Shown: positions 35,756 to 46,853, counted from the first letter of the stretch. The stretch: DNA of 64,000 nucleotides from Alcanivorax profundi (GCF_003597125.1 NZ_QYYA01000001.1:620001-684000), one strand, 5' to 3'. Program-made: numbers and translations. Notes: generated by a model not told the origin, from the letters alone.

Positions 35756-36538
35756 ATGGCCAGTGACCAGCCCCAATCCAGCGCGCCAGATATCGATTCG
35801 CATCAGGGTGTGATTCCCCGTCATGTGGCGATCATCATGGACGGCAATAACCGCTGGGCCCGTAAACGCGGCCTGCCGGGGGAAGAAGGGCATCGGGCTG
35901 GCGAGCAGGCGGTGCAAACCATTATCCGCCAGGCGGCAACCCGGGGTGTTGAGGTCCTGACACTGTTTGCATTCAGCTCGGAAAACTGGCGTCGACCCGA
36001 GGCCGAGGTGAGTCATCTGATGGCCCTGTTCCTGAAGGCGCTCGGGGGGCGGGTGGACGAGCTGCACGGCAATGACGTGCGGATTCGTTTTATTGGTGAT
36101 CGCAGGGCTTTTTCCGGGGACCTTCAGGAAGGGATGTCTGAAGCTGAAGAGAAAACCGCAGCCAATCAGCGCATGACTGTGTGTATCGCGGTTAATTATG
36201 GCGGGCAGTGGGATATTGCCCACGCGGCTCGACAGCTGGCCTCACAGGTTGCAGCTGGTGAGCTGCAGCCAGAGGCGATCACAGATGAGCTTCTTGGTGC
36301 CCATATTTCCATGGCGGACCTGCCGCTTCCTGATTTGCTGATCCGGACGGGTGGTGACCAGCGCATCAGTAACTTTCTGCTTTGGCAACTGGCCTATAGT
36401 GAACTGTGTTTTTCACCGCTGTTGTGGCCTGATTTTGATGCGCAAGCCTTTGACGCCGCACTGCAGGATTATGCCGGCCGTCAGCGCCGTTTTGGCCGCT
36501 CCGGTGAGGAAGTGGCCAGCCTGAAAGGAGAACAATAA
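35756..36538 (+). CDS. uppS: Undecaprenyl diphosphate synthase
   Basis: A 260-residue cis-prenyltransferase (E. coli 253). The catalytic motif IIMDGNNRWARKRGLPGEEGH (about residues 27-47) carries the essential aspartate, and FSSENWRRP and IRTGGDQRISNFLLWQ are conserved. It extends farnesyl diphosphate with IPP to make C55-PP, precursor of the cell-envelope carrier lipid. Its isoprene units come from the pathway that includes dxr, ispD and ispF in this window. It heads the long operon to dnaE; the stop codon overlaps the cdsA ATG. Confidence 0.97.
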   Translation: MASDQPQSSAPDIDSHQGVIPRHVAIIMDGNNRWARKRGLPGEEGHRAGEQAVQTIIRQAATRGVEVLTLFAFSSENWRRPEAEVSHLMALFLKALGGRVDELHGNDVRIRFIGDRRAFSGDLQEGMSEAEEKTAANQRMTVCIAVNYGGQWDIAHAARQLASQVAAGELQPEAITDELLGAHISMADLPLPDLLIRTGGDQRISNFLLWQLAYSELCFSPLLWPDFDAQAFDAALQDYAGRQRRFGRSGEEVASLKGEQ

Positions 36539-37362
36539 TGCTCAAACAGCGGGTGATCACCGCGCTGGTGTTGCTGCCCATCGTGCTGGGCGCTGTCTTC
36601 GGTCTCGACCGGCTCCCCTTTGCTATTGTCGCCGGGCTTTTCTTTGCGGTCGCGGGCTGGGAATGGTCTGCCCTGATGGGCAAGGTTGGACTGGCGTTTC
36701 GTTTACTGTGGACAGTTGTTCTGGTCCTTGCCATGGCGGCCGCTGAGTTTTGGCAGCCGGCCTGGTTGCTGAATGCGATGCCGGTGTGGTGGCTATTGGC
36801 GCTGGTGTTGGTGGTGGGGTACCCGGGCAACGCAGGGTTCTGGTACCGCCCCTGGCTGATGGCACCTGTTGGCTTGCTGCTGCTGGTGCCCTCATGGGGC
36901 GCAGTTGTGCAATTACAGGCCGCCGGCGCACTAGGGTTGGCAGGGCCATATGCCTTACTGTTTATTCTGCTATGGGTGTGGGCTGCGGATACCGGTGCCT
37001 ACTTTGCTGGCCGGGCCATGGGCAAGCACAAGCTGGCGCCACTGGTGAGCCCGGGCAAGACCATTGAAGGCTTGATCGGTGGTGTGGTTCTGGCGTTGCT
37101 GGTTGTTGCAGGGGTGTTTGCGGCAGGGTTGCTGGAGGCCAATCTGGTTCCCTTGATGGCGGTGGCGCTGATGACGGTGCTGGCGTCCGCTCTGGGTGAC
37201 TTGTTTGAAAGCATGGTCAAGCGTCAGCGTGGCTTCAAGGATAGTGGCACCATCCTGCCTGGCCACGGAGGCATGCTCGACCGGATCGACAGTGTGACGG
37301 CGGCCATGCCGATCGCGCTTGCCGGGTTTAACTGGTTCGGGCTGCCGGGAGGCAGTTTGTGA
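36538..37362 (+). CDS. cdsA: Phosphatidate cytidylyltransferase CdsA
   Basis: A 274-residue polytopic membrane enzyme making CDP-diacylglycerol from phosphatidate and CTP. The CDS signature near the C-terminus ([21 protein letters not shown]) with its acidic metal ligands is present, after about eight hydrophobic segments. The start overlaps the uppS stop codon by one base, and the end overlaps the dxr start by four (GTGA). Confidence 0.96.
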   Translation: MLKQRVITALVLLPIVLGAVFGLDRLPFAIVAGLFFAVAGWEWSALMGKVGLAFRLLWTVVLVLAMAAAEFWQPAWLLNAMPVWWLLALVLVVGYPGNAGFWYRPWLMAPVGLLLLVPSWGAVVQLQAAGALGLAGPYALLFILLWVWAADTGAYFAGRAMGKHKLAPLVSPGKTIEGLIGGVVLALLVVAGVFAAGLLEANLVPLMAVALMTVLASALGDLFESMVKRQRGFKDSGTILPGHGGMLDRIDSVTAAMPIALAGFNWFGLPGGSL

Positions 37363-38531
37363 CACAGCAGATTACGGTGCTGGGTGCCACGGGCAGTATT
37401 GGCCAGCAGACGCTGGACGTAGTGGCCCGGCACCCTGACCGCTATCGTATTTTTGCCTTGACTGCGGCCACCCGCTGGCAGCGTTTGGCAGAACAATGTC
37501 TGGCCAGTGGCGCCCGCTATGCGGCCATGACAGACCCTGCAGCGGCAGAGTTGCTGCGGAACCATCTACAGGCAGCCGGGTCGGATACAGAGGTGCTGGC
37601 CGGCGAAGAAGCCCTGATGGCGCTTGCCGCCCATGAGCAGGCGGATACTGTTGTTGCTGCCATTGTTGGTGCAGCAGGGGTCAGGCCCACTCTTGCGGCG
37701 GTAGAGAAGGGCAAGCGGGTATTGCTGGCCAACAAGGAAGCCCTGGTGGTTACCGGCTCTCTCTTCATGGATGCGGTAAAGCGCCACGGCGCGACCCTGT
37801 TACCGCTGGACTCCGAGCACAACGCCATTTTTCAGTGCTTGCCGGAGGGCGGCGTGGATGGCGGGGTGGAGCGGTTGTTGCTGACCGCCTCTGGCGGGCC
37901 CTTTCGTACCTTTACGTCGCAGCAGCTGGCGCAAGTCACCCCGGCGATGGCGGTCAAGCATCCTAACTGGGATATGGGGCCGAAGATTTCGGTGGATTCC
38001 GCTACCCTGATGAACAAGGGGCTGGAGTTTATCGAGGCTTGCTGGCTGTTTGATGTCACGCCTGAACAGATTGAGGTGGTAGTGCACCCGCAAAGTGTGG
38101 TGCATTCCATGGTCGCTTACCGGGATGGGTCCGTGCTGGCGCAGATGGGGACACCCGATATGCGTACTCCCATTGCCTGTGGGTTGTCCTGGCCTGAGCG
38201 GGTGGAATCCGGGGCACAACGACTGGACTTTACCCGGCTCGCCGGGCTGGATTTTGAAGCGCCAGATACAGCGCGTTTCCCTTGCCTTTCACTGGCCCGG
38301 GCGGCCATGGAGAGCGGTGGCACGGCAACTGCCGTGTTGAATGCGGCCAACGAAGAAGCGGTGGCGGCCTTCCTGGCCGGCAAACTGGATTTTATGGGTA
38401 TTCCCGCGGTGGTGGAGCAGGCGCTGGAGCGCCAGGCAGCACCCGTTTGCGGGGATGTGGATGCGGTGATGGAGATTGATCGTCAGGCCCGTGGGTTGGC
38501 GGGGCGATTGATTGAGGAGCGTGGATGCTGA
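37359..38531 (+). CDS. dxr: 1-deoxy-D-xylulose 5-phosphate reductoisomerase
   Basis: A 390-residue Dxr (IspC). The NADPH-binding [16 protein letters not shown] (residues 7-22), LANKEALV and the metal/substrate site [10 protein letters not shown] are conserved. It commits DXP to the MEP isoprenoid pathway, which IspD and IspF (59404-60590) continue. The start is GTG, overlapping the cdsA stop codon. Confidence 0.97.
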   Translation: MTQQITVLGATGSIGQQTLDVVARHPDRYRIFALTAATRWQRLAEQCLASGARYAAMTDPAAAELLRNHLQAAGSDTEVLAGEEALMALAAHEQADTVVAAIVGAAGVRPTLAAVEKGKRVLLANKEALVVTGSLFMDAVKRHGATLLPLDSEHNAIFQCLPEGGVDGGVERLLLTASGGPFRTFTSQQLAQVTPAMAVKHPNWDMGPKISVDSATLMNKGLEFIEACWLFDVTPEQIEVVVHPQSVVHSMVAYRDGSVLAQMGTPDMRTPIACGLSWPERVESGAQRLDFTRLAGLDFEAPDTARFPCLSLARAAMESGGTATAVLNAANEEAVAAFLAGKLDFMGIPAVVEQALERQAAPVCGDVDAVMEIDRQARGLAGRLIEERGC

Positions 38532-39832
38532 CGGTTCTGGCTTTTGTCGTCACCATCGTCATTATTGTGGCCTTCCATGAGTGGGGCCACTTTCTTGCCA
38601 TGCGCGCCTTTGGTGTGCGCGTGCTGACCTTTTCTGTGGGTTTTGGCCCCAAAATCTTGCGTTTTACCGACAAGAAGGGCACCGAGTGGGTGATTAGTGC
38701 CATCCCGCTTGGGGGTTACGTCAAACCGCTGGATGCCCGGGAAGATGAAACCGCCGAGGGGGATGCGGGTGAGTTTTCTTCCAAGCCTGCCTGGCAACGC
38801 GTGATTACCTATGCGGCCGGGCCGGTCTTCAACTTTATTCTCGCGGTTCTGATCTATTGGGTACTGTTGGCCAGTTACGGCCAGAGTGGCATGCGCGCGG
38901 TAGTCGGCCCTATTGAGCCCGGCTCTGTCGCTGAGCAGGCCGGTTTCCAGCCGGGGGACACCATTGAGTCTGTGGGTGAGGTGTCTCTGCGCGGCTGGCA
39001 GCCGTTCTACTACGAAATGATTCAGCATCTGGGCGAACCTGAGCCGCTGGCCGTGACGGTGACGACGGCGAAAGGGCAGCAACAGGTGCGTGAACTGGAT
39101 ATCTCACCCTGGACAGCGGATCTGGAAACGCCGCCGCTGGAAGCGCTGGGTATCCGCCAGGCTGTCTTGATAGGGGAGATCCTTGAAGACGGTGCGGCGG
39201 ATCAGGCAGGCTTGCGCAGCGACGATCTTGTCCTTGCACTGCAAGGTGAGCCTGTCACGGGCTGGAAGCCCTGGCAGGAAACCATCATGTCTGCGCCTGG
39301 TGAGGCTCTGACCCTGCAAGTGCTGCGTGAGGGCCGGGTCGTCGCGTTGACGGTGGTGCCTCAGGCTGTGACCGAGCAGGGGCGGACCTTTGGCCGTATT
39401 GGTGTGGGTCCTGGCGGCATTTACCAGGAAGAGTTCAGCCTGTTAACGGCGATTCCCGGTTCCCTGGCCCGTTTTGGGGAGCAGGTAGATGTGGTCTGGG
39501 CAAGCCTGGTGAAATTGGTGACCGGCAAACTGTCTCTGGACAATATTGGCGGGCCGATCACCATTGCGGAAGTGGCTGGTGAGAGTGCGGCTTACGGCAT
39601 GGCCAGTTTTCTGGCATTACTGGCTTATCTGAGCATTACACTCGGTGTTATCAACCTGCTGCCGGTGCCAATGTTGGATGGTGGCTGGATTTTCTTTGGA
39701 ATCATTGAAATGATTCGCGGTCGCAGTTTACCTGAGCGCTTTTTATTGGCCGCACAGGGTGTTGGGCTGACGCTGGTGATCAGCTTCATGGTTTTGGCGA
39801 TCTACAACGACTTGGTGAAGCAGTTTTCATGA
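38525..39832 (+). CDS. rseP: Site-2 protease RseP
   Basis: A 435-residue intramembrane zinc metalloprotease (E. coli 450). The zinc motif HEWGH is at about residues 18-22, two PDZ domains follow in the periplasmic loop (about 115-285), and the third metal-ligand region PVPMLDGG is near residue 380. It cleaves anti-sigma factor RseA in the envelope stress response and also clears signal-peptide remnants. It overlaps dxr by seven bases and bamA by four. Confidence 0.96.
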   Translation: MLTVLAFVVTIVIIVAFHEWGHFLAMRAFGVRVLTFSVGFGPKILRFTDKKGTEWVISAIPLGGYVKPLDAREDETAEGDAGEFSSKPAWQRVITYAAGPVFNFILAVLIYWVLLASYGQSGMRAVVGPIEPGSVAEQAGFQPGDTIESVGEVSLRGWQPFYYEMIQHLGEPEPLAVTVTTAKGQQQVRELDISPWTADLETPPLEALGIRQAVLIGEILEDGAADQAGLRSDDLVLALQGEPVTGWKPWQETIMSAPGEALTLQVLREGRVVALTVVPQAVTEQGRTFGRIGVGPGGIYQEEFSLLTAIPGSLARFGEQVDVVWASLVKLVTGKLSLDNIGGPITIAEVAGESAAYGMASFLALLAYLSITLGVINLLPVPMLDGGWIFFGIIEMIRGRSLPERFLLAAQGVGLTLVISFMVLAIYNDLVKQFS

Positions 39833-42192
39833 TATTTGGGGACCTCCTGATTCGTCTCTTTAAAGGGACGGTAGTAATGGCCTGCCTGGTGATGGCGCCT
39901 TGGGTGAATGCGCAAGATCAGTTGCCGTTTCGCGTACACGATATCCGGATAGAAGGGCTTCAGCGTCTACCGGTGGAGCGTGTCTATTCGGAACTGCCGA
40001 TTCAGGCAGGTGACACAATCGGTCGCGATGACGTAGTCAATGCAGTGCAGGCCCTGTTTGCCTCAGGAAACTTTGAAGATGTGCAGCTGGGTCGGGATGG
40101 TGACGACTTGGTGGTGGTGGTCGCTGAACGGCCGAGTATTGCCCGCATCGAACTCTCCGGCAACAAGTCCATTGATGAAGAGAACCTGCGCAAAGGTCTT
40201 ACAGAGGCTGGACTTGCTGAAGGCGAAGTTTTCCAGCGGTCGACCTTGCAGGCGATCGCCGGGGAGCTTGAGCGTCAGTACGTCAGCCAAGGGCGCTATG
40301 GCGCAGACATCAAAACAGAATCCGTTGCACTGCCACGTAATCGGGTTGCCCTGAAGATCGAGATCTATGAAGGCAAGGCGGCACGGATCCGAGACATCAA
40401 CATTGTTGGGAATCAGCTATTTGATGATGAAGAGCTACTCAATGATTTTGAGCTGAATTCCACGGGTTTCTGGTCATTCATCAAGGGCGATGACAAATAT
40501 TCCAGAGAAAAGCTGAGCGGCGATCTGGAGCGCTTGTCTTCCTATTACCTTGATCGTGGTTATATCAACTTCTCGATTGAATCCACCCAGGTTTCGGTAA
40601 CCCCTGACCGCCGCAGCGTGTTTATTACCGTTAATGTGGCAGAAGGTGAGCAGTACACAGTAAACGAAGTGAATCTTGCTGGTGATCTCGTCGTTGATGA
40701 AGACCAGCTGAAACCGCTGGTTATTGTTAAAAAAGGTCAGGTCTTCAGTCAGCAACTACTGACCTATACCAATGATTTGATCAAGCGTCGGTTGGGTAAC
40801 GAGGGCTACACCTTCGCTGAGGTGAAGGGCAGGGAGCACAATCCGGATGATGAAAAGCGCACTGTAGATGTGACCTTCTATGTCGATCCGGGCCGCAAGG
40901 TGTATGTCCGTCGTATCAACTTCTCTGGCAACGCCAAGACTGAAGACGAAGTCTTGCGTCGTGAGTTGCGTCAGTTCGAAAAAGCCCCGGCGAATACATC
41001 ACTGGTGGACCTCTCGCGGCAGCGGCTGCAGCGGCTGGGGTATTTCAGTGTTGTGCAAGCGGACACACCACGGGTGCCGAATTCTGATGATCTGATTGAT
41101 GTGGACTACCAGGTTGAAGAGCAACCTTCAGGGTCGATCGGCGCCAATGTAGGCTATTCCGATGCATCCGGATTTATTTTTGGTGCGAACGTTACCCAGA
41201 ACAACTGGCGCGGTAGCGGTAACCGGGTGTCTTTCGCCCTTAGTCGTTCAGACATCCGTGATTCCTATAGTTTTTCCCATTACAACCCGTACTACACGCT
41301 TGATGGGGTAAGTCGAGGTTTCAGCCTGTTCTATTCGGAAATCGACTTTGATGAAACCACTGTCGCGTCTTATGCTGCAGATCGGCTGGGCGGTTCTGTC
41401 ACCTTCGGCTACCCGATCTCCGAGTATTCCCGGTTGAGTTTTGGCGGAACCTACGAGCGTACTGACATCACCACTGGAGATTTCGTGGCGGTGGATATCT
41501 ACAATTTCCTTGTGAAGGAGGGCACCCAGTTTGATGAATACAAGTTCAATGCCTCTCTTTCAACCAGTACGCTAAACCGTGGCATCCTGCCGGACCGTGG
41601 TTGGTCAAGTACGCTTGGGCTGGAAGTGGCGGTTCCGGGTTCGGATTACGGTTTCTATCGGCTTAACTGGACCGGTCAGAAATACTTCCCGATCAGCCAG
41701 AACTGGACCCTGCGGGCTCGATCTGACATTGCCTATGGTGATGGCTACGGTGACGATGAAGTGTTGCCTTTCTTCGAGAACTATTACTCGGGGGGTATTG
41801 GGTCGGTGCGCGGCTATGAATCACGCTCTCTCGGTCCCCGCTCGGAAGGGCTTAGCTATTTCCTGAATGGCACCAAGGACCCGGATCCGGATCCCATTGG
41901 CGGTAACCTGTTGACCGAGGCTAGCCTCGAGTTGATTTTCCCAACGCCTTTTGCCCCCGAATCCCGTAGTGTGAGAACCTTTCTGTTCGTTGACGCGGGT
42001 AACGTGTTTGAAACCGAACGTGATGACATTTTCGCGGACTTCGAGCCGCAAAACATTCGTACTTCTGCCGGCATCGGCTTGAGCTGGTTGACGGCCATTG
42101 GCCCATTGAGCTTCAACCTGGCGAAGGCGCTGAATGATCAGCCTGGCGATGACACAGAAGTATTCCAGTTTTCTTTGGGACAGACTTTCTAG
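39829..42192 (+). CDS. bamA: Outer membrane assembly factor BamA
   Basis: A 787-residue Omp85 protein. A signal peptide (about residues 1-28, cleaved after WVNA) precedes five POTRA domains (about 35-440) and a 16-strand barrel ending with a C-terminal Phe (FSLGQTF). The VRGY motif of the barrel lumen loop is present (IGSVRGYESRSLG). It is the essential core of the machine inserting outer-membrane proteins. It sits between rseP and skp. Confidence 0.98.
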   Translation: MIFGDLLIRLFKGTVVMACLVMAPWVNAQDQLPFRVHDIRIEGLQRLPVERVYSELPIQAGDTIGRDDVVNAVQALFASGNFEDVQLGRDGDDLVVVVAERPSIARIELSGNKSIDEENLRKGLTEAGLAEGEVFQRSTLQAIAGELERQYVSQGRYGADIKTESVALPRNRVALKIEIYEGKAARIRDINIVGNQLFDDEELLNDFELNSTGFWSFIKGDDKYSREKLSGDLERLSSYYLDRGYINFSIESTQVSVTPDRRSVFITVNVAEGEQYTVNEVNLAGDLVVDEDQLKPLVIVKKGQVFSQQLLTYTNDLIKRRLGNEGYTFAEVKGREHNPDDEKRTVDVTFYVDPGRKVYVRRINFSGNAKTEDEVLRRELRQFEKAPANTSLVDLSRQRLQRLGYFSVVQADTPRVPNSDDLIDVDYQVEEQPSGSIGANVGYSDASGFIFGANVTQNNWRGSGNRVSFALSRSDIRDSYSFSHYNPYYTLDGVSRGFSLFYSEIDFDETTVASYAADRLGGSVTFGYPISEYSRLSFGGTYERTDITTGDFVAVDIYNFLVKEGTQFDEYKFNASLSTSTLNRGILPDRGWSSTLGLEVAVPGSDYGFYRLNWTGQKYFPISQNWTLRARSDIAYGDGYGDDEVLPFFENYYSGGIGSVRGYESRSLGPRSEGLSYFLNGTKDPDPDPIGGNLLTEASLELIFPTPFAPESRSVRTFLFVDAGNVFETERDDIFADFEPQNIRTSAGIGLSWLTAIGPLSFNLAKALNDQPGDDTEVFQFSLGQTF

Positions 42193-42202
42193 GAGTTTAA
42201 TA

Positions 42203-42703
42203 ATGATGAAAAAAAGCCTGATTGCTTTTGCCATGCTGCTGCCAACCCTGGCTATCGCCGAAACCAGTATCGGTATCGTTTACCCGCTCAAAGCCCTGCA
42301 GGAAACGGCTTTGGTCAAGCAGCGCATGTCCGCGCTTGAGAATGAGTTGGGTGCTGATGAAGCCAAACTCCAAAAGCTGGGCAAGGAAGTTCAGGATTTG
42401 CGCAGCAAGCTGGAAAAGGAAGGTATGACCATGTCTGCCGATCAGCAGGAAGAGTTGCGTACCAAAGGTCAGCAGAAAATGATCGAGATCCAGTCCTTGC
42501 AGCGTAAACTGCAGAGCCGCGCCCAAGCGACTGAGCGTGAAGTGATGGAAGAGATGGGGCCCAAGTTTCAGGAAGCCATTGAACAAGTGGCCAAGAAGCA
42601 GAAACTGGACCTGGTGCTGAATGCTCAAGCTGCGGTATTTGTCGGTGATGATGCTATTGATGTAACCGATGCTGTTCGTGATCAACTGAACAAGATGAAA
42701 TAA
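42203..42703 (+). CDS. skp: Periplasmic chaperone Skp (OmpH)
   Basis: A 166-residue OmpH-family chaperone (E. coli 161). The signal peptide (MMKKSLIAFAMLLPTLAIA) is followed by a short beta part and a long charged coiled-coil region (about residues 40-120), which forms the tentacles of the trimer holding unfolded outer-membrane proteins. The ATG at 42203 follows AGGAGTTTAATA just after bamA. Its stop codon overlaps the lpxD ATG. Confidence 0.95.
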   Translation: MMKKSLIAFAMLLPTLAIAETSIGIVYPLKALQETALVKQRMSALENELGADEAKLQKLGKEVQDLRSKLEKEGMTMSADQQEELRTKGQQKMIEIQSLQRKLQSRAQATEREVMEEMGPKFQEAIEQVAKKQKLDLVLNAQAAVFVGDDAIDVTDAVRDQLNKMK

Positions 42704-43716
42704 TGCTGACCCTTGGCAAGCTGGCTGAAAAACTTGGTGCCGAGCTGGTAGGGGATCCTGATCAGCCAGTGGATGGGCTGGGCACAATCCAGTCCGCCAC
42801 AGCCTCACAGCTGACGTTTCTTGCGAACCCTCGCTACCGTAGTTTCATGGAGAAAACCGGGGCTGCGGCGGTATTAATCACCGAGGAGCAGAAAGCCTTC
42901 TGTCCGGTGGCGGCGTTAATCGTCAAGGATCCCTACCTGTGTTTTGCTCAGGCCAGTGCCTTTTTTGACAAAGCCCCCAGTCCTGCTTCAGGAATCCATG
43001 CTTCTGCCGTGATTGACCCCTCTGCCCGGGTGGATGAATCGGCCAGTATTGGACCCAATGTGGTGATCGATGCTGAGGTCCAGGTGGGGAAGGGCGCTAT
43101 CATCATGGCTAATAGCGTTGTGGGCGCCGGTTCCGTGATTGGCGACCAGTGCCGGATCTGGCCAAATGTTACAATTTACCATGGTGTGACCTTGGGTCCG
43201 CGCACTATCATACACGCTAATTGTGTACTTGGTGGCGACGGTTTCGGCTTTGCGTTCAATGGCGCTGGCTGGACCAAAATTCATCAGGTTGGCGGCGTGC
43301 GCATTGGTGCCGATGTGGAAATCGGCAGTGGCACCACGGTCGATCGTGGTGCCATCGAGGATACTGTGATCGGTAATGGCGCTATTCTCGATAATCAGAT
43401 TCAGGTCGCCCATAATGTGGTGATTGGTGAGCATACCGCCCTCGCCGGCAAGGTAGGGATTGCCGGCTCATCGAAGATTGGCTCCTACTGCATGCTCGGT
43501 GGAGCTGTTGGCGTTTCTGGCCATATTGAGATTTGCGACAAGGTGCAGGTGTTGGGCATGACACTGGTGTCCAGTTCGATCACCCGCCCAGGCACCTATG
43601 GCTCTGCCTTGCCGGCAGATGAACAGACCCGTTATCGCAAGAATGTGGCCCGTTTCCGAAAGCTGGATGAACTCGCCCGCCGCGTACGCAAACTGGAACG
43701 CTTTAGCGACGATTAA
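42703..43716 (+). CDS. lpxD: UDP-3-O-(3-hydroxyacyl)glucosamine N-acyltransferase LpxD
   Basis: A 337-residue LpxD (E. coli 341). An N-terminal uridine-binding domain (with LTFLANPRYRSFM) precedes a left-handed beta-helix of hexapeptide repeats (about residues 100-280) and a C-terminal helix. It adds the N-linked hydroxyacyl chain in the third step of lipid A synthesis. The catalytic His is expected in the QVAHNVVIG segment. Confidence 0.97.
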   Translation: MLTLGKLAEKLGAELVGDPDQPVDGLGTIQSATASQLTFLANPRYRSFMEKTGAAAVLITEEQKAFCPVAALIVKDPYLCFAQASAFFDKAPSPASGIHASAVIDPSARVDESASIGPNVVIDAEVQVGKGAIIMANSVVGAGSVIGDQCRIWPNVTIYHGVTLGPRTIIHANCVLGGDGFGFAFNGAGWTKIHQVGGVRIGADVEIGSGTTVDRGAIEDTVIGNGAILDNQIQVAHNVVIGEHTALAGKVGIAGSSKIGSYCMLGGAVGVSGHIEICDKVQVLGMTLVSSSITRPGTYGSALPADEQTRYRKNVARFRKLDELARRVRKLERFSDD

Positions 43717-43755
43717 CGGCTGCCCAGGCAGCCTCTCTGTGTGGAACACATCATG

Positions 43756-44193
43756 ATGATGGATATCCTTGAGGTCAGGGAATACCTGCCCCACCGTTAC
43801 CCTTTTTTGCTGGTTGACCGGGTGCTGAATCTCGAGCCTGGCAAGCGCGTGGAAGCGATCAAGAATGTGACGATCAACGAGCCGTTCTTTAACGGGCACT
43901 TCCCTCATGAGCCGATCATGCCGGGTGTACTGATCATCGAGTCCATGGCTCAGGCCGCAGGTATCCTCGGCTTTGTCACGGAGAACAAGAAACCGGCGGA
44001 TGGATTCAATTATCTGCTGGTAGGCACCGACAAGACGCGTTTCAAACGCCAGGTTCTGCCTGGCGACACCCTGCATCTGTTTGCCGAGCACGTTACGACA
44101 AAACGCAACATTCTGAAGTTTGTCTGCGAAGCCCAGGTGAATGGCAAGACGGTAGCCAGCACCGAAATGCTGGTTGCTGAACACCGTACCTGA
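43756..44193 (+). CDS. fabZ: 3-hydroxyacyl-ACP dehydratase FabZ
   Basis: A 145-residue hotdog dehydratase. The catalytic pair lies in [19 protein letters not shown] (His of GHFP and the downstream Glu of IIES), and [14 protein letters not shown] opens the protein. It dehydrates 3-hydroxyacyl-ACPs in fatty-acid elongation and competes with lipid A synthesis for substrate. Three ATGs (43753, 43756, 43759) and a GTG (43741) are possible starts; 43756 gives the usual MMDI-type N-terminus. Confidence 0.96.
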   Translation: MMDILEVREYLPHRYPFLLVDRVLNLEPGKRVEAIKNVTINEPFFNGHFPHEPIMPGVLIIESMAQAAGILGFVTENKKPADGFNYLLVGTDKTRFKRQVLPGDTLHLFAEHVTTKRNILKFVCEAQVNGKTVASTEMLVAEHRT

Positions 44194-44285
44194 TCGCCGG
44201 TTCCTGCCGTTAAACTAACGGTCGGTTCGAGCGGCCCAGTAACGTATACTTGGCTGACTAACCCTCAAGAACAAGTGAAACCATA

Positions 44286-45053
44286 ATGATTCATCCGACC
44301 GCGATTATTGATCCGGCCGCGGAGCTTGCAGAGGATGTGCAGGTCGGCCCGTATTCCATTATCGGCCCTGATGTCACCATCGGGGCCGGTACCGTTATTG
44401 CCTCCCATGTGGTGATCAAGGGACCGACCACCATTGGCAAGAACAACCACATCTTTCAGTTTGCCTCTGTCGGGGAAGATTGCCAGGACAAGAAATACAA
44501 GGGTGAGCCTACCCGCCTGGAAATCGGCGATGACAACATCATCCGGGAATCGGTGACGATCCACCGTGGCACCATTCAGGATAATTCCCTGACCAAAATC
44601 GGCAGCCGCAACCTGTTGATGGCGTATGTGCACGTGGCCCATGACTGCATCGTGGGCGACGATTGTATTTTTGCCAACAATGCTTCCATCGCGGGTCACG
44701 CCCAGGTAGGCAATGGCGTTATCCTCGGCGGCATGACGGGGGTGCACCAGTTCTGCAAGATCGGCTCTTACGCCATGACTTCTGGCTGTTCGCTGGTGCT
44801 CAAGGATATTCCTGCGTACATCATGGTGTCAGGTAACCCTGCTTCCGCCCGTAGCATGAATTTTGAAGGCATGAAGCGCCGTGGCTGGTCCAAAGAGGTG
44901 ATCGCCAGCCTGCGACAGGCATACAAGTTGCTGTACCGTCAGGGGCTGACTCTGGAGCAGGCCCTGACCGAGCTGGAAGCGCTGCCATCTTCCAGTGAGC
45001 TGCAAATCCTGATCGATTCCCTCAAGGCTTCGGAACGCGGCATCACTCGCTGA
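44286..45053 (+). CDS. lpxA: UDP-N-acetylglucosamine acyltransferase LpxA
   Basis: A 255-residue LpxA (E. coli 262). Hexapeptide repeats form the beta-helix (about residues 1-185). The catalytic His is in AYVHVAHDCIVGDDC, and the C-terminal helical domain follows. It starts lipid A synthesis by acylating UDP-GlcNAc. The 92-base gap upstream contains a small stem CCGTTA-AAC-TAACGG (44207-44221) and a possible -10 box (TATACT), so a secondary promoter is possible. Confidence 0.97.
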   Translation: MIHPTAIIDPAAELAEDVQVGPYSIIGPDVTIGAGTVIASHVVIKGPTTIGKNNHIFQFASVGEDCQDKKYKGEPTRLEIGDDNIIRESVTIHRGTIQDNSLTKIGSRNLLMAYVHVAHDCIVGDDCIFANNASIAGHAQVGNGVILGGMTGVHQFCKIGSYAMTSGCSLVLKDIPAYIMVSGNPASARSMNFEGMKRRGWSKEVIASLRQAYKLLYRQGLTLEQALTELEALPSSSELQILIDSLKASERGITR

Positions 45054-45054
45054 T

Positions 45055-46212
45055 ATGGGCCAGCGCATGGATGCTCCGTTGATTGCCCTGATCGCCGGAG
45101 AGGCCTCCGGCGATATTCTGGGCGCTGGCCTGATGCAGTCCCTGCAGGCTCGTTATCCTGGTGCCCGCTTTATCGGTGTGGGTGGCCAGGAGATGGCGGC
45201 GGCAGGTCTCGAAAGCCTGTTCCCCATGGAAAAGCTCTCGGTGATGGGTATCACCGAGGTGCTCTCCCACCTTCCCGAGCTGCTCCGTCTGCGCAAGCAA
45301 CTGGTCAGATTTCTGCTGCGCGAAAAGCCTGATGTGGTCATTGGGATTGATTCCCCTGACTTTACCTTACCCATTGCCCGGCGCCTGCATGACCGGGGGC
45401 TCAAGACGGTTCACTATGTGAGCCCTTCGGTTTGGGCCTGGCGGCAAGGCCGCATCAAGGGCATTAAAAAGAGTATCGACCTGATGCTCTGTCTGCTGCC
45501 ATTTGAAGCGCGTTTCTACGAAGAACACCAGGTGCCTGTGGCATTTGTAGGGCACCCCCTGGCGGATCGAGTACCACTGGAAACCGACTCTGCGGCGGCT
45601 CGTCGTCAACTCTGCCTGGAGGCGGATGCGACCACGGTGGCTGTGCTGCCCGGCAGCCGGGGCGGAGAAGTCGGTCAGCTGATGCCTGCATTCCTCGACG
45701 CCATGGTGGTGCTGAATCGTCAGAGACCGGCGCTGCAATTTGTCGTGCCCGCAGCCAATGCGGCGCGCAGGGAGCAGATCGAAGCGTTGCTTGCTGGCCA
45801 CCCCGGGTTACCGGTCACAGTGATTGATGGCGAGAGCCGAACGGTGATGGCCGCAGCGGATGTGATCCTGATGGCATCCGGAACGGCAACCCTGGAAGGC
45901 TTACTTGTCGGCAAACCCATGGTCGTGGGGTATCGGGTTGGCGCGGTAACTTTTGCCATTGCCAGCCGGCTGGTGAAAAGCGAATTTGTCTCACTGCCAA
46001 ACCTGCTGTGCCGTGAAGAGATGGTCCCGGAACTGATACAGGACGGGTTGACCACGGATGCCATCGTGGCGTCGGTTGGACACTGGCTGGATAATCCTGA
46101 CAAGGCGAGGGCGCTGATATCGCGCTTCCAGGCGGTTCATCAGCAATTACGTGGTGGGGCCAGTGAAAAGGCGGCCGAGGCCGTCAGCGCCTTGCTGGAG
46201 CGTACGCCGTGA
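45055..46212 (+). CDS. lpxB: Lipid-A-disaccharide synthase LpxB
   Basis: A 385-residue GT-B glycosyltransferase (family 19). Motifs [28 protein letters not shown] and the UDP-binding [12 protein letters not shown] are conserved. It joins UDP-diacylglucosamine and lipid X into the lipid A disaccharide. The ATG at 45055 is one base after the lpxA stop codon; one at 45067 would lose four residues. The end overlaps rnhB by four bases. Confidence 0.97.
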   Translation: MGQRMDAPLIALIAGEASGDILGAGLMQSLQARYPGARFIGVGGQEMAAAGLESLFPMEKLSVMGITEVLSHLPELLRLRKQLVRFLLREKPDVVIGIDSPDFTLPIARRLHDRGLKTVHYVSPSVWAWRQGRIKGIKKSIDLMLCLLPFEARFYEEHQVPVAFVGHPLADRVPLETDSAAARRQLCLEADATTVAVLPGSRGGEVGQLMPAFLDAMVVLNRQRPALQFVVPAANAARREQIEALLAGHPGLPVTVIDGESRTVMAAADVILMASGTATLEGLLVGKPMVVGYRVGAVTFAIASRLVKSEFVSLPNLLCREEMVPELIQDGLTTDAIVASVGHWLDNPDKARALISRFQAVHQQLRGGASEKAAEAVSALLERTP

Positions 46213-46853
46213 ACCCCTTTGCTGAATACGCACAGGATGACCCTTTTATCCCATCGCGTTTCCAGTGGCAGCCGGGAATGCGGGTCGCGGGTGTCGATGA
46301 AGTCGGCAGGGGGCCACTGGTTGGTGCGGTGGTGACCGCGGCGGTCATTCTGGATCCCGCCCAGCCCATTGAGGGTCTGGCGGATTCCAAAAAACTGACT
46401 GAAAAGAAGCGCTTGCAGCTGGAATATGAGATCAAATCGAAGGCGCTGTGTTGGGCGTTGGGGCGAGCTGAACCGGCAGAAATTGATCAGATCAATATCC
46501 TGCATGCCACCATGCTGGCCATGCAACGGGCTGTGGCGGCGCTCCCCCTTGACGTCGGCGCAGTGCTGGTGGACGGTAACCGGGTTCCGGTTTTCGGCTG
46601 CCCGGCGGAGGCCGTGGTAAAAGGGGACGGGCGTGTCCCTGCGATTTCAGCCGCATCCATTCTGGCCAAGGTGGCCCGGGACCGGGAGATGCAGCAACTC
46701 CACGAACAGTATCCCCAGTACGGATTCGATCGCCACAAGGGTTACCCCACCAAGGTGCACCTTGCCGCCCTGAACGAACATGGCGCCCTGGCCGAGCATC
46801 GACGCTCCTTTGGCCCGGTGTCTGCCGCTATTGCACAAGGGAAGTTGTTTTGA
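46209..46853 (+). CDS. rnhB: Ribonuclease HII
   Basis: A 214-residue RNase HII (E. coli 198). The active-site motif [14 protein letters not shown] (about residues 28-41; Asp-Glu pair) and the later aspartate region VLVDGNRVP are present. It removes single ribonucleotides and RNA primers from DNA. It starts with GTG overlapping the lpxB stop and ends overlapping the dnaE TTG start, in the conserved lpxB-rnhB-dnaE order. Confidence 0.96.
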   Translation: MNPFAEYAQDDPFIPSRFQWQPGMRVAGVDEVGRGPLVGAVVTAAVILDPAQPIEGLADSKKLTEKKRLQLEYEIKSKALCWALGRAEPAEIDQINILHATMLAMQRAVAALPLDVGAVLVDGNRVPVFGCPAEAVVKGDGRVPAISAASILAKVARDREMQQLHEQYPQYGFDRHKGYPTKVHLAALNEHGALAEHRRSFGPVSAAIAQGKLF

